Part shown: positions 41,956-47,501 of the stretch, piece after piece
Layout of the letters: every line of letters starts with the position of its first letter
Position numbering within the stretch: the first letter of the stretch is position 1
NCBI GenBank assembly: GCA_016699555.1
Contig: CP064981.1
Location: 310,001-374,000, forward strand
Direction of reading: 5' to 3'
Length of the DNA stretch: 64,000 nucleotides
DNA from: Candidatus Iainarchaeum sp.
GTDB lineage: Archaea > Iainarchaeota > Iainarchaeia > Iainarchaeales > VGJJ01
The notes under the pieces: generated by a model
Told to the model about the DNA's origin: nothing
What the model saw: the letters and a program-made list of their open reading frames with translations, nothing else
Databases searched by the model: none
Position numbers and translations under genes: made by a program

Positions 41956-42777
41956 CTAATGGCCGCGCCGGCGTTTCTTGTTCCCAGAAAACTTGGCAAT
42001 CGTGCGTCTGGCTAGTGTTTGTCCTTTCTTGACAAACTTTTCAGGAAATCGCTCATTGACGATTCTCGTAATCATTTCATCACTCAGGGGCTTCTGACTA
42101 TTTTTTTTAATCCGACGAATGGCTTCCGTCAAGACCACGCGATTGAAATTAAATCCCGGGACCAGGTGGATCGCTTTGATGCGACGCTTGCCGAGATAGA
42201 GCGTGACTCCACTCAGGATGCGACTTATCGAACTGACATGCAAACCGACTTGCGCGGATAGTTCGCGCTGGAGAATGGGCTTGATATCCACTACATTGCC
42301 CGTGCGAAGGAAAACCTCTTGATGTGCGAGCGCAGCATCGAGCACGCGCTGTTTTATTTCAATGCCCTTGCGGATGTGGTTGGCCAAGGGCTCCACCTTT
42401 CTGCGTTGCGTGGGATCAGTGATCCGTTCCAGTGTCGTATCCACTACACGATTGGCACGCTCCAGGTAATCCGTGGTCCACCTGCCCTCGTGTCGGATAA
42501 TCTTCACGGGATCCGCTCGAGGGGCAAGAGTGACTTGATGGACTTGGCTATCGTGCATGGGGTCATAGGGTTTTGATTTCTTTTCCATGACGATCTTATA
42601 CCGGGCAAAAAGCAACGCAGCCCATGTCTTCTGTCCCTTGGGATGGGGTTTGACTACATATTTGGCATAATCTTCCAGGAACCGAAGCATTTCCGCCTGA
42701 GAAAGAAATAGTACAGGAGAGACACTCGGAGAGGAGAGTGACACCTGCTGACGAATCGACAAGCCTACTTTTGTCAT
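41956..42777 (-). CDS. sigma-54 (RpoN)-like protein in an archaeal genome
   Basis: 273 residues. Three parts match bacterial sigma-54 in order. Residues 5-38 (IRQQVSLSSPSVSPVLFLSQ, AEMLRFLEDY) resemble the Gln/Leu-rich region I. Residues ~88-208 resemble the core-binding region, with LANHIRKGIEIKQRVLDAAL, AHQEVFLRTG and the helix-turn-helix ELSAQVGLHVSSISRILSG (bacterial: DVAEALGLHESTVSR). Residues 228-266 hold QKPLSDEMITRIV and the RpoN box ARRTIAKFSG (257-266; bacterial ARRTVAKYRE). Sigma-54 recruits bacterial RNA polymerase and needs an AAA+ activator; no activator gene is seen here. Its role with archaeal polymerase is unknown; it could be a DNA-binding regulator. Convergent with hisS. 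Confidence 0.7.
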   Translation of the reverse strand: MTKVGLSIRQQVSLSSPSVSPVLFLSQAEMLRFLEDYAKYVVKPHPKGQKTWAALLFARYKIVMEKKSKPYDPMHDSQVHQVTLAPRADPVKIIRHEGRWTTDYLERANRVVDTTLERITDPTQRRKVEPLANHIRKGIEIKQRVLDAALAHQEVFLRTGNVVDIKPILQRELSAQVGLHVSSISRILSGVTLYLGKRRIKAIHLVPGFNFNRVVLTEAIRRIKKNSQKPLSDEMITRIVNERFPEKFVKKGQTLARRTIAKFSGNKKRRRGH

Positions 42778-42796
42778 TCACCTTACCTCACAAACC

Positions 42797-42820
42797 ACCA
42801 TTAAAAGCATTTCCAGGCCA
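42797..42820 (-). promoter_or_regulatory. promoter of the sigma-54-like gene
   Basis: Minus strand: GGAAATGC (BRE-like) directly before CTTTTAATGG, ~27 nt from ATG 42777. The block is nearly identical to the promoter of the neighbouring gene at 43546-43568. Confidence 0.6.
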
Positions 42821-42842
42821 GTTTGGGGAAAGAAAAAGAGTA

Positions 42843-43520
42843 CTAGCGTTTTCTCTTCTTCGCCAATCGCCTGCGCCACACGCTCATCATGCGCTGGGCG
42901 CCAATTTTCGAGTTGGGCTTGCGGCGCGTATGCATCCATGGAGCGCTGATTTCCTTGGGCAATGGAATAAATTGCATGCGTGCCTTTCTTCGGTTGGCTT
43001 TGTTGGTAAAGAATGCGTGGACTTGGTGAAAATAGGGGTTTTCGCGATAAATGAGCGGGATGGCTTTCGCCAGCCCTTCGATTAGTGTCTTGGATAAGAA
43101 AATGGGCGGCTGCTCGTCTTGGCTGAACGCCAATCCTTGCTGGTTGTTGGGGAGTTGCACGGGAAGAATGGTCCCGTGACTGTTCATGTCCATCTGGTGG
43201 GGCTGCACTCCCTTCTGTTGCATGACTGCATCGATTTTGGTTTGGATGGATGATTTAAGTGCGCTATTTTCCCTTTCTCCTTTCAGGGGAAAGCCTGGAA
43301 TCCGTTGCTTAGTGGCAGCCAGGAAGCGGAGGATTTGGATGTACAACTCATACCCTGCCTGGTCATTCCCATACCGGATGCGTCGTTTTTCTCCCGTGGG
43401 GAGACGCTGTTCCACTACCATTCCGTGCGAATTGCTATCCCAAACATAGGTGCGCGTGCCATTGGGCTCAAAAATAATATAAGTTCCAGGAAAAACAGGA
43501 TGACGAAAGAGGGCGGGCAT
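42843..43520 (-). CDS. hypothetical basic protein next to the sigma-54-like gene
   Basis: 225 residues, no signal peptide or membrane segment. Residues 1-60 look like antiparallel strands (GTYIIFEPNGTRTYVWDSNS, GMVVEQRLPTGEKRRIRY). A helical region (YELYIQILRFLAATKQRIPG) follows, then a middle with many Gln/Asn, and a very basic C-terminus (RRRLAKKRKR). It lies 65 bp upstream of, and in the same direction as, the sigma-54-like gene and has almost the same promoter sequence. No family recognised. The basic tail suggests nucleic-acid binding, which is inference. Confidence 0.6.
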   Translation of the reverse strand: MPALFRHPVFPGTYIIFEPNGTRTYVWDSNSHGMVVEQRLPTGEKRRIRYGNDQAGYELYIQILRFLAATKQRIPGFPLKGERENSALKSSIQTKIDAVMQQKGVQPHQMDMNSHGTILPVQLPNNQQGLAFSQDEQPPIFLSKTLIEGLAKAIPLIYRENPYFHQVHAFFTNKANRRKARMQFIPLPKEISAPWMHTRRKPNSKIGAQRMMSVWRRRLAKKRKR

Positions 43521-43545
43521 GCCAATCTACGTATCCCCGAAAGCC

Positions 43546-43568
43546 ACCATTAAAAGCGTTTCTGGCCA
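43546..43568 (-). promoter_or_regulatory. promoter of the 225-residue hypothetical gene
   Basis: Minus strand: GAAACGC followed by TTTTAATGG, ~33 nt before ATG 43520. It shares TGGCC, GAAA and GCTTTTAATGGT with the promoter at 42797-42820. Its upstream end overlaps the hairpin repeat at 43563. Confidence 0.6.
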
Positions 43569-43615
43569 GTTTCGGCTGGCCACTACGAGAATGGGTATTG
43601 CCTTCAGCAATACCC
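43563..43615 (+). repeat. tRNA-trailer-type element without an adjacent tRNA
   Basis: Hairpin 1 TGGCCAG, loop TTTCGG, CTGGCCA (43563-43582); linker CTACGAGAAT; hairpin 2 GGGTATTGC, CTTCA, GCAATACCC (43593-43615), fully paired. Same layout as the elements after tRNA-Leu, tRNA-His and tRNA-Thr, but the nearest tRNA lies ~95 nt downstream. Confidence 0.75.
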
Positions 43616-43645
43616 CTTAAACCTTTCTTTATGGTTTTTTGGTAT

Positions 43646-43713
43646 GGTCTACTGAGGCATTGCAGATGCCTCCCATGTAGTCCCTCGTGGCATCGGGGCG
43701 AAACCCGATTGCC
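43646..43713 (+). repeat. tRNA-Thr 5' leader element
   Basis: Outer stem GGTCTAC (43646-43652) with GTAGTCC (43677-43683), enclosing hairpin GGCAT/ATGCC (43656-43670). A last hairpin, GGCATCGGG, loop GCGAAA, CCCGATTGCC (43689-43713), includes the first three bases of the tRNA. A CCTTAAACC promoter box (~43616-43624) would start transcription at about the left end of the element. It is the inverse of the trailer element. Confidence 0.75.
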
Positions 43714-43783
43714 TCTGTAGCTCAGTGGTTAGAGCGCCACATTGGTAATGTGGAGGTCGCGAGTTCAACTCTCGCCAGAGGCT
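43711..43783 (+). tRNA. tRNA-Thr (anticodon GGU)
   Basis: Acceptor GCCTCTG (43711-43717) with CAGAGGC (43776-43782), discriminator T43783, no CCA. Anticodon arm CCACA/TGTGG with loop TTGGTAA (GGT). T arm GCGAG/CTCGC. Bracketed by leader and trailer hairpin elements. Confidence 0.95.
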
Positions 43784-43833
43784 AAACCGTTTCGGCGGTT
43801 TGGAGCGAGAATGGGTATCGCTGCGCGACACTC
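43784..43833 (+). repeat. tRNA-Thr 3' trailer element
   Basis: Hairpin 1 AAACCG, loop TTTCGG, CGGTTT (43784-43801) begins on the base after the tRNA. Linker GGAGCGAGAAT. Hairpin 2 GGGTATCGC, TGC, GCGACACTC (43813-43833) with one A-C mismatch. The TTTCG loop is complementary to the CGAAA loop of the leader hairpin. The following ~85 bp (to 43920) contain nothing I recognise. Confidence 0.75.
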
Positions 43834-43920
43834 AATGAATGCAATGGATGCCTCTCACTCCTGATTGGTTGGACCGCAATCCAGACCCCATTTACGAATG
43901 GAACCTGTCCACTAAGTGCG

Positions 43921-43935
43921 GCTTTTCGTAAGCCA
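43921..43935 (-). terminator. short hairpin at the end of the membrane-protein gene
   Basis: GGCTT/AAGCC with a 5-nt loop directly after the minus-strand stop codon at 43936. No T-tract, so weak support. Confidence 0.3.
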
Positions 43936-44241
43936 TTATTTCTTCCTCTTTTTCTTTGCTCGTTCCACGAAGACACGGATGGCGAGGTAGGACCAGGGTC
44001 CTGCAAGTGAGATCAGTTGGCCCGTCAAGCCGATTGAAAACAACCCCGTGCGGTGCGCGGCCAACCCATAGGCCATGAGCGCGGATGCCACCACTCCCAA
44101 CAGCCATCCTCCAACCAAGATAGCTGCTACCTCGCGCGGGGAGAGGCCGTGCTTTTCCATCTCGCGGATGGTGTGGTTCATCCCCGGAATGGGATTCAGG
44201 CTGAAGCTGAGACTCTTTGGAGAAGATTTTTTTCGTTGCAT
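43936..44241 (-). CDS. small membrane protein
   Basis: 101 residues. A Lys/Ser-rich start is followed by GMNHTIREMEKHGLSPREVA, then two membrane helices (VAAILVGGWLLGVVASALMA and a second around residues 68-88), and a Lys/Arg end. A GATTTAAGTG TATA box on the minus strand (~44263-44272) lies ~27 nt before the ATG. Family not recognised. Confidence 0.6.
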   Translation of the reverse strand: MQRKKSSPKSLSFSLNPIPGMNHTIREMEKHGLSPREVAAILVGGWLLGVVASALMAYGLAAHRTGLFSIGLTGQLISLAGPWSYLAIRVFVERAKKKRKK

Positions 44242-44355
44242 TCTCGGAGAAACAACTCACGGCACTTAAATCTCTTCTTTATCCCGTTCATTCTTGGACA
44301 ACTTTTTTTTTCAAAAAATTTTGAGAAATTTTTTAGAAAAATATTTTTAGGCTCA

Positions 44356-44520
44356 CGCTTAAATACTTCAATCATTACATTACAATCGATTTTTTCACAA
44401 TGAAAAAATCACGCTTGAAAACGTTGGATGCTCGCTTCGGGTTTTTTGGGAATGCAATTCCCAGGGGCCGTGAAGGGGTTTCAACGCTTCTTACACTCAC
44501 AAAAAAGGAGGAAAAAAACC
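44356..44520 (+). promoter_or_regulatory. promoter and structured leader of the Ser/Arg mini-gene
   Basis: CTTAAATAC (44358-44366) is a TATA box in a very AT-rich stretch, predicting a start near 44388. There a perfect 10-bp hairpin GATTTTTTCA/TGAAAAAATC (loop CAA) begins. The remaining ~100 nt of leader contain a GGGAAT/ATTCCC hairpin inside a possible CGTTG/CAACG closing stem. GGTTTTTT in the leader could pair with AAAAAACC just after the AAGGAGG ribosome site, which would hide the start codon. Regulatory function is inference. Confidence 0.5.
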
Positions 44521-44601
44521 ATGGCCGCATCATCTCGCAGCTCTTCCAGAAGCTCGTCTTCCAGAAGCTCCGCTCGTAGAAAAGCCCCTTCCCGCCGCTA
44601 A
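44521..44601 (+). CDS. 26-residue Ser/Arg-rich basic mini-protein
   Basis: Reads MAASSRSSSRSSSSRSSARR and ends KAPSRR: 12 Ser, 7 Arg, 1 Lys, no acidic residue. Support for real expression: AAGGAGG with an 8-nt spacer before the ATG, one of the best ribosome sites in the window; a clear promoter; and a strong intrinsic terminator 40 bp after the stop. The composition recalls protamine-like or SR peptides, suggesting DNA or RNA binding. A 59-codon frame (ATG 44400) overlaps in another frame but has no ribosome site. No family recognised. Confidence 0.65.
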   Translation: MAASSRSSSRSSSSRSSARRKAPSRR

Positions 44602-44639
44602 TCGCGCTGGATGAGGACTAATTCCTCTCAATTGCGTTT

Positions 44640-44687
44640 CCAATCCACTTTCCATGGGGTGGATTGGAATTTTCTATTCTTTTTTCT
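44640..44687 (+). terminator. intrinsic terminator after the Ser/Arg mini-gene
   Basis: Nine-bp perfect stem CCAATCCAC (44640-44648) with GTGGATTGG (44659-44667), extendable by TTC/GAA, followed by a T-rich run TTTTCTATTCTTTTTT. Confidence 0.8.
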
Positions 44688-44746
44688 CCTTCCCTTCCTT
44701 CATTCCCATCGATTTGCTTAAAATCCCCCAAAGGCTTCTCTTTCGT

Positions 44747-45427
44747 ATGCTTTCCGAGGACTATGTGGATGGGTTCATCGCCAAATACATCAAACCCAAT
44801 CAGGTCGTGGCCATCGGAACCAATGCGCTTGGGGAAATCTTCCTCAAGAAATTAGGGCTGTTGAATGAGCGCAATCGCATGCAGCTCCAAATCATCCCCA
44901 CTTCCACTTCGCAGATCCCATTATGCCAGCAATTCCATCTCCCGATAGCCAATCTCAACGAACAGGAAGTGGATATCGCCATTGAGTTCGTGGATGAAGG
45001 GGATGAGGACTTCAACTTCCTCAAGCGCGTGACCACTTCCCTTGTGAGGGATAAGATGATCGCCCAGTCCGCGGGAGAAGTCATCGCCATCCTGCCCGAA
45101 GCCGGGTGGAAGGCCAAGCTTTCGGGGAAATGCGTGTTCGAGATTTCTTCATTTGGATGGAAGCGCACGCTCTTGCAATTGGAGCGCGTGGGAAAAGTGG
45201 ACTATTCGCTCTATCCCTCCGAATCCGCGCTCCAAAAGACCGAGAGCGGGCATTATTTGGTGGAGTTGGAGCTGGACGATGGGCTGATGCTCGAGGAATT
45301 GGACACGCTCGCGCGGAGCATTCCAGGGGTATTGGAAACGGGCATCTTTTTGGGGATGGCGGACCGTCTCTTCATCGTGGGAGAGGAAAAGATCCAAGTG
45401 AAGAGTCGCATGGACTACGATAAGTAG
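44747..45427 (+). CDS. rpiA: ribose-5-phosphate isomerase A-like protein, divergent
   Basis: 226 residues from ATG 44747, 28 nt after the TATA-like TTGCTTAAAATCC; the longer frame upstream runs into the terminator. RpiA interconverts ribose-5-P and ribulose-5-P and would feed PRPP synthesis (Prs at 61649). Family pattern: VVAIGTNALGEIFLKKLGL, then PTSTSQIPLCQQFHLPIANL, VDIAIEFVDEGDEDFNFLK, LVRDKMIAQSAGEVIAILPE. The usual DGADE is replaced by FVDEGDE and the GGGGALLREK block by RVTTSLVRDK, so the active-site Glu of REK is Asp here. It may be a diverged isomerase with altered activity. Confidence 0.75.
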   Translation: MLSEDYVDGFIAKYIKPNQVVAIGTNALGEIFLKKLGLLNERNRMQLQIIPTSTSQIPLCQQFHLPIANLNEQEVDIAIEFVDEGDEDFNFLKRVTTSLVRDKMIAQSAGEVIAILPEAGWKAKLSGKCVFEISSFGWKRTLLQLERVGKVDYSLYPSESALQKTESGHYLVELELDDGLMLEELDTLARSIPGVLETGIFLGMADRLFIVGEEKIQVKSRMDYDK

Positions 45428-45442
45428 TTGAGGGGAATGATG

Positions 45443-45778
45443 ATGGAACTTTCTCCCAAATGGATCTTTTTCGGCCTCATCGCGGTGGCGGTGGCATTCG
45501 AGATTGTCGCGGACGTTTTATTCCGGAAATGGGCCAGCGAAAACAAAATAGTATTGCTTGCCGGGGGGTTGCTGCTTTATTTCATCGGCACCCTCTTCTG
45601 GGCGTTCTCGCTGAAGCACGAGACGCTGAGCAAGTCCATTGTCGTATTTACGCTGCTCAATCTCATTGCGGGCGTGGCGATTGGATTGGTTTATTTCAAA
45701 GACGAATTAACACTATTGCAAAAAATAGGAATCGGATTGGGATTTCTGAGCGTGGCGCTCATCGAGCTGGAAGGGTGA
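45443..45778 (+). CDS. small multidrug resistance (SMR/EmrE-like) transporter
   Basis: 111 residues from ATG 45443; GAGGGGA upstream gives a 6-nt spacer, but ATG 45437 and 45440 are also possible. Four membrane helices, with the conserved E in the first (IAVAVAFEIVADVLFRKWAS), the match to the EmrE E14 proton/substrate site. VFTLLNLIAGVAIGLVYFKD and the final GFLSVALIELEG fit SMR/EamA half-transporters. Starts 15 nt after rpiA, so probably co-transcribed. Confidence 0.8.
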   Translation: MELSPKWIFFGLIAVAVAFEIVADVLFRKWASENKIVLLAGGLLLYFIGTLFWAFSLKHETLSKSIVVFTLLNLIAGVAIGLVYFKDELTLLQKIGIGLGFLSVALIELEG

Positions 45779-45785
45779 ACGGGTT

Positions 45786-46457
45786 GTGCCTCTCTACGGA
45801 AAAGGAAAATTGCATGCATGGCGTTATTCTCGCAAACGTGGACTAGGAAATATCATCGAGCGCGATGAACAAAAACGCGTGCGCTTGCGACAAGAAACAG
45901 CGCGATGGACACAATTTAAATCCCCTCTCGGAAGGGTCTCGACCAATATTGGGATAGACATCCCCGCATGGATTCAACGTCGCCACGCCCAAAAAAGAAA
46001 ACCCCTGACCGTATTGGATTGGGGGTGCGGAGATGGGACGACCATCGAACAACTCGCCAAACGCTACCCTGAAGAAGTGCACGCATACGGGTATGATCAT
46101 CAATCGCGTCGAACATGGATTACAAGCACACGCGTCAAATACATCCACAACGACGCCACCAGCATGCTGCGCTACATCAAAAAAGGCAGCATGGACTTGA
46201 TTTACTCCCACTATGGCCTGACCCACTTGCTCTATGGACAATCCCTGCCCGAGCGTATCCGTTATACGCAACGCCTGGCCGAACGACTCAAACCTGGAGG
46301 ACTATTTTCGATGAACTTCGATTCAAAACACGAAATGCACATCCGCCCTGTGGCAGAGGCACTCCAGCGACTGCTTGGAAAAGAATATGATGTAAAACTC
46401 ATCATCAATCCCCAATGGCCACCCAAACGATTTCTCCACGTCCAACGCCTCGAATAA
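45786..46457 (+). CDS. class I SAM-dependent methyltransferase
   Basis: 223 residues from GTG 45786. Rossmann motif I is VLDWGCGDGTTI (~75-86), the acidic end of strand 2 is YGYDHQ, and motif IV is MDLIYSHYGLTHL, followed by LKPGGLFSMNFDS. The N-terminus is basic. Substrate unknown; could be RNA, protein or a small molecule. It starts 7 nt after the SMR gene. Confidence 0.85.
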   Translation: MPLYGKGKLHAWRYSRKRGLGNIIERDEQKRVRLRQETARWTQFKSPLGRVSTNIGIDIPAWIQRRHAQKRKPLTVLDWGCGDGTTIEQLAKRYPEEVHAYGYDHQSRRTWITSTRVKYIHNDATSMLRYIKKGSMDLIYSHYGLTHLLYGQSLPERIRYTQRLAERLKPGGLFSMNFDSKHEMHIRPVAEALQRLLGKEYDVKLIINPQWPPKRFLHVQRLE

Positions 46458-46460
46458 CTC

Positions 46461-46559
46461 ATTTAAAAGCCTTCAGAAGCCGTTTTTCCTTAGTGGCCTA
46501 CTGAACCATTGCCAAATGGTTCCCAAGTAGTCCTTCGCAGTGGTCAGCCGAAACTGGCC
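46461..46559 (+). repeat. tRNA-CAU promoter and 5' leader element
   Basis: The ATTTAAAAGC box (46461-46470) predicts transcription from ~46490. Outer stem GGCCTAC (46495-46501) with GTAGTCC (46527-46533) around hairpin AACCATT/AATGGTT (46504-46521). Last hairpin GGTCAG, loop CCGAAA, CTGGCC (46542-46559) ends 1 nt before the tRNA. Same element as before tRNA-Thr and tRNA-Glu. Confidence 0.75.
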
Positions 46560-46560
46560 T

Positions 46561-46635
46561 GTCTCAGTAGCTCAGCCTGGCTAGAGCGCCGGATTCATAA
46601 CCCGGAGGTCGGGAGTTCAAATCTCCCCTGAGACA
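46561..46635 (+). tRNA. tRNA with anticodon CAU (elongator Met or Ile2)
   Basis: Acceptor GTCTCAG (46561-46567) with CTGAGAC (46628-46634), discriminator A46635, no CCA. Anticodon loop TTCATAA; the stem is CCGGA against CCCGG, with one A-C mismatch next to the loop. T arm GGGAG/CTCCC. It lacks the three G-C pairs typical of initiator tRNA, so it is either elongator Met or the lysidine/agmatidine-type Ile tRNA. Confidence 0.88.
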
Positions 46636-46805
46636 ACCTATTTCGACAGGTTGGACCGAGCTCCAGGTATCGTTGTGAACGATACCTGTCATTTCGCGCA
46701 CCTTTCTCAAAGGCGCGTTCCCAAATCTCCCCTGAGACAACCTATTTCGACAGGTTGGACCGAGCTCCAGGTATCGTTGTGAACGATACCTGTCATTTCG
46801 CGCAC
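46618..46805 (+). repeat. 84-bp perfect direct repeat of tRNA-CAU 3' end plus trailer
   Basis: 46618-46701 and 46722-46805 are identical over 84 bp, offset by 104 bp. Each copy contains the last 18 bases of the tRNA (T-stem end, acceptor strand and discriminator) and the complete trailer element. The second copy is not a tRNA gene because the 5' part is missing. The next 137 bp up to 46942 hold only the promoter of the DoxD-like gene. Confidence 0.9.
46636..46688 (+). repeat. tRNA-CAU 3' trailer element
   Basis: Hairpin 1 AACCT (beginning at the discriminator, 46635), loop ATTTCGAC, AGGTT (46648-46652). Linker with CCGAG. Hairpin 2 is an 11-bp perfect stem, 46664-46674 with 46678-46688, loop GTG. 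The loop TTTCG complements CGAAA of the leader hairpin. Confidence 0.75.
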
Positions 46806-46942
46806 TAATCTCTGCCCTCAATCGATAATCATTCTATTTTTTTCTCCGATTATTTGCGCATTAACATTCGTTATTCTTCCTGGCGCGAATGCAAAGGAAT
46901 AAATGCCGTTAACTCTTCTCCCTCATGATGGGGTGAAAACGC

Positions 46943-47431
46943 ATGAAACTGGCATTCGAACAAAAGATGATGGGACTGACGAGAATCTCTCTTGGATTTA
47001 TTTTCTTCTGGGCATTCATCGACAAATTATGGGGGTTGGGTTTCGCTACGACTCCCGCAAAATCATGGTTAGCGGGCGCATCCCCCACCATGGGATTCCT
47101 CTCCCACGCTTCAGGGCCATTCGCGGAAATTTTTCATGCGCTTGCAGGATTATGGTGGGTGGATGGATTGTTCATGCTGGGGCTGCTGGGAATTGGTGCA
47201 GCATTGATTTTGGGAATTGGCGTTCGCATCGCAGGATATGCAGGAGCGCTGCTGGTGCTCATGATGTGGTCCGCGGTGTTGCCACCGGCCAACAATCCCA
47301 TCCTGGACGACCATATCGTGTATTTCTTCATTCTCCTCGCATTCACCCATATGAAAGTAGGCAGATGGTGGGGCTTTGGAGAGAAGTGGAGTAAGAGTGA
47401 CCTCGTAAAGGCAAATCCCATCTTGGAGTGA
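46943..47431 (+). CDS. DoxD/DoxX-like membrane protein
   Basis: 162 residues, four membrane helices. Resembles the small subunit of thiosulfate:quinone oxidoreductase and the wider DoxX family: TRISLGFIFFWAFIDKLWGL, WLAGASPTMGFLSHASGPFA, then MMWSAVLPPANNPILDDHIV, a segment conserved in these proteins. GGGGTGAAAACGC precedes the ATG. Substrate and partner unknown; it could work with quinones made by the prenyltransferase genes that converge on it. Confidence 0.82.
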   Translation: MKLAFEQKMMGLTRISLGFIFFWAFIDKLWGLGFATTPAKSWLAGASPTMGFLSHASGPFAEIFHALAGLWWVDGLFMLGLLGIGAALILGIGVRIAGYAGALLVLMMWSAVLPPANNPILDDHIVYFFILLAFTHMKVGRWWGFGEKWSKSDLVKANPILE

Positions 47432-47473
47432 AGGGAATCCATTTCCCTTCATTTTTTTCTTTTCTTTTTTTTT
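47430..47473 (+). terminator. intrinsic terminator after the DoxD-like gene
   Basis: GAAGGGAA (47430-47437) pairs with TTCCCTTC (47443-47450), followed by a 22-nt T-rich tract. On the minus strand the convergent prenyl synthase gene ends nearby at 47502. Confidence 0.8.
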
Positions 47474-47501
47474 AAAAATTGCACGAGCTTCTGCAGTATG
47501 A

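Noticed and set aside
43784..44006. Minus-strand frame across the tRNA-Thr trailer and the following gap.
   Set aside because: It runs through the structured repeat, has no start signals and overlaps the end of the membrane-protein gene.
44400..44579. A 59-codon frame starting just after the predicted transcription start of the Ser/Arg mini-gene.
   Set aside because: It has no ribosome site, its sequence is not protein-like in composition, and the strong AAGGAGG site serves the 26-codon frame. A leaderless short protein cannot be fully excluded.
46561..46635. Calling the CAU tRNA initiator methionine.
   Set aside because: The anticodon stem lacks the three consecutive G-C pairs of archaeal initiator tRNAs, and the acceptor begins with a normal G-C pair.
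46722..46739. The second copy of the tRNA-CAU 3' end as another tRNA gene.
   Set aside because: Only the last 18 bases are present; there is no D arm, anticodon arm or 5' acceptor strand.
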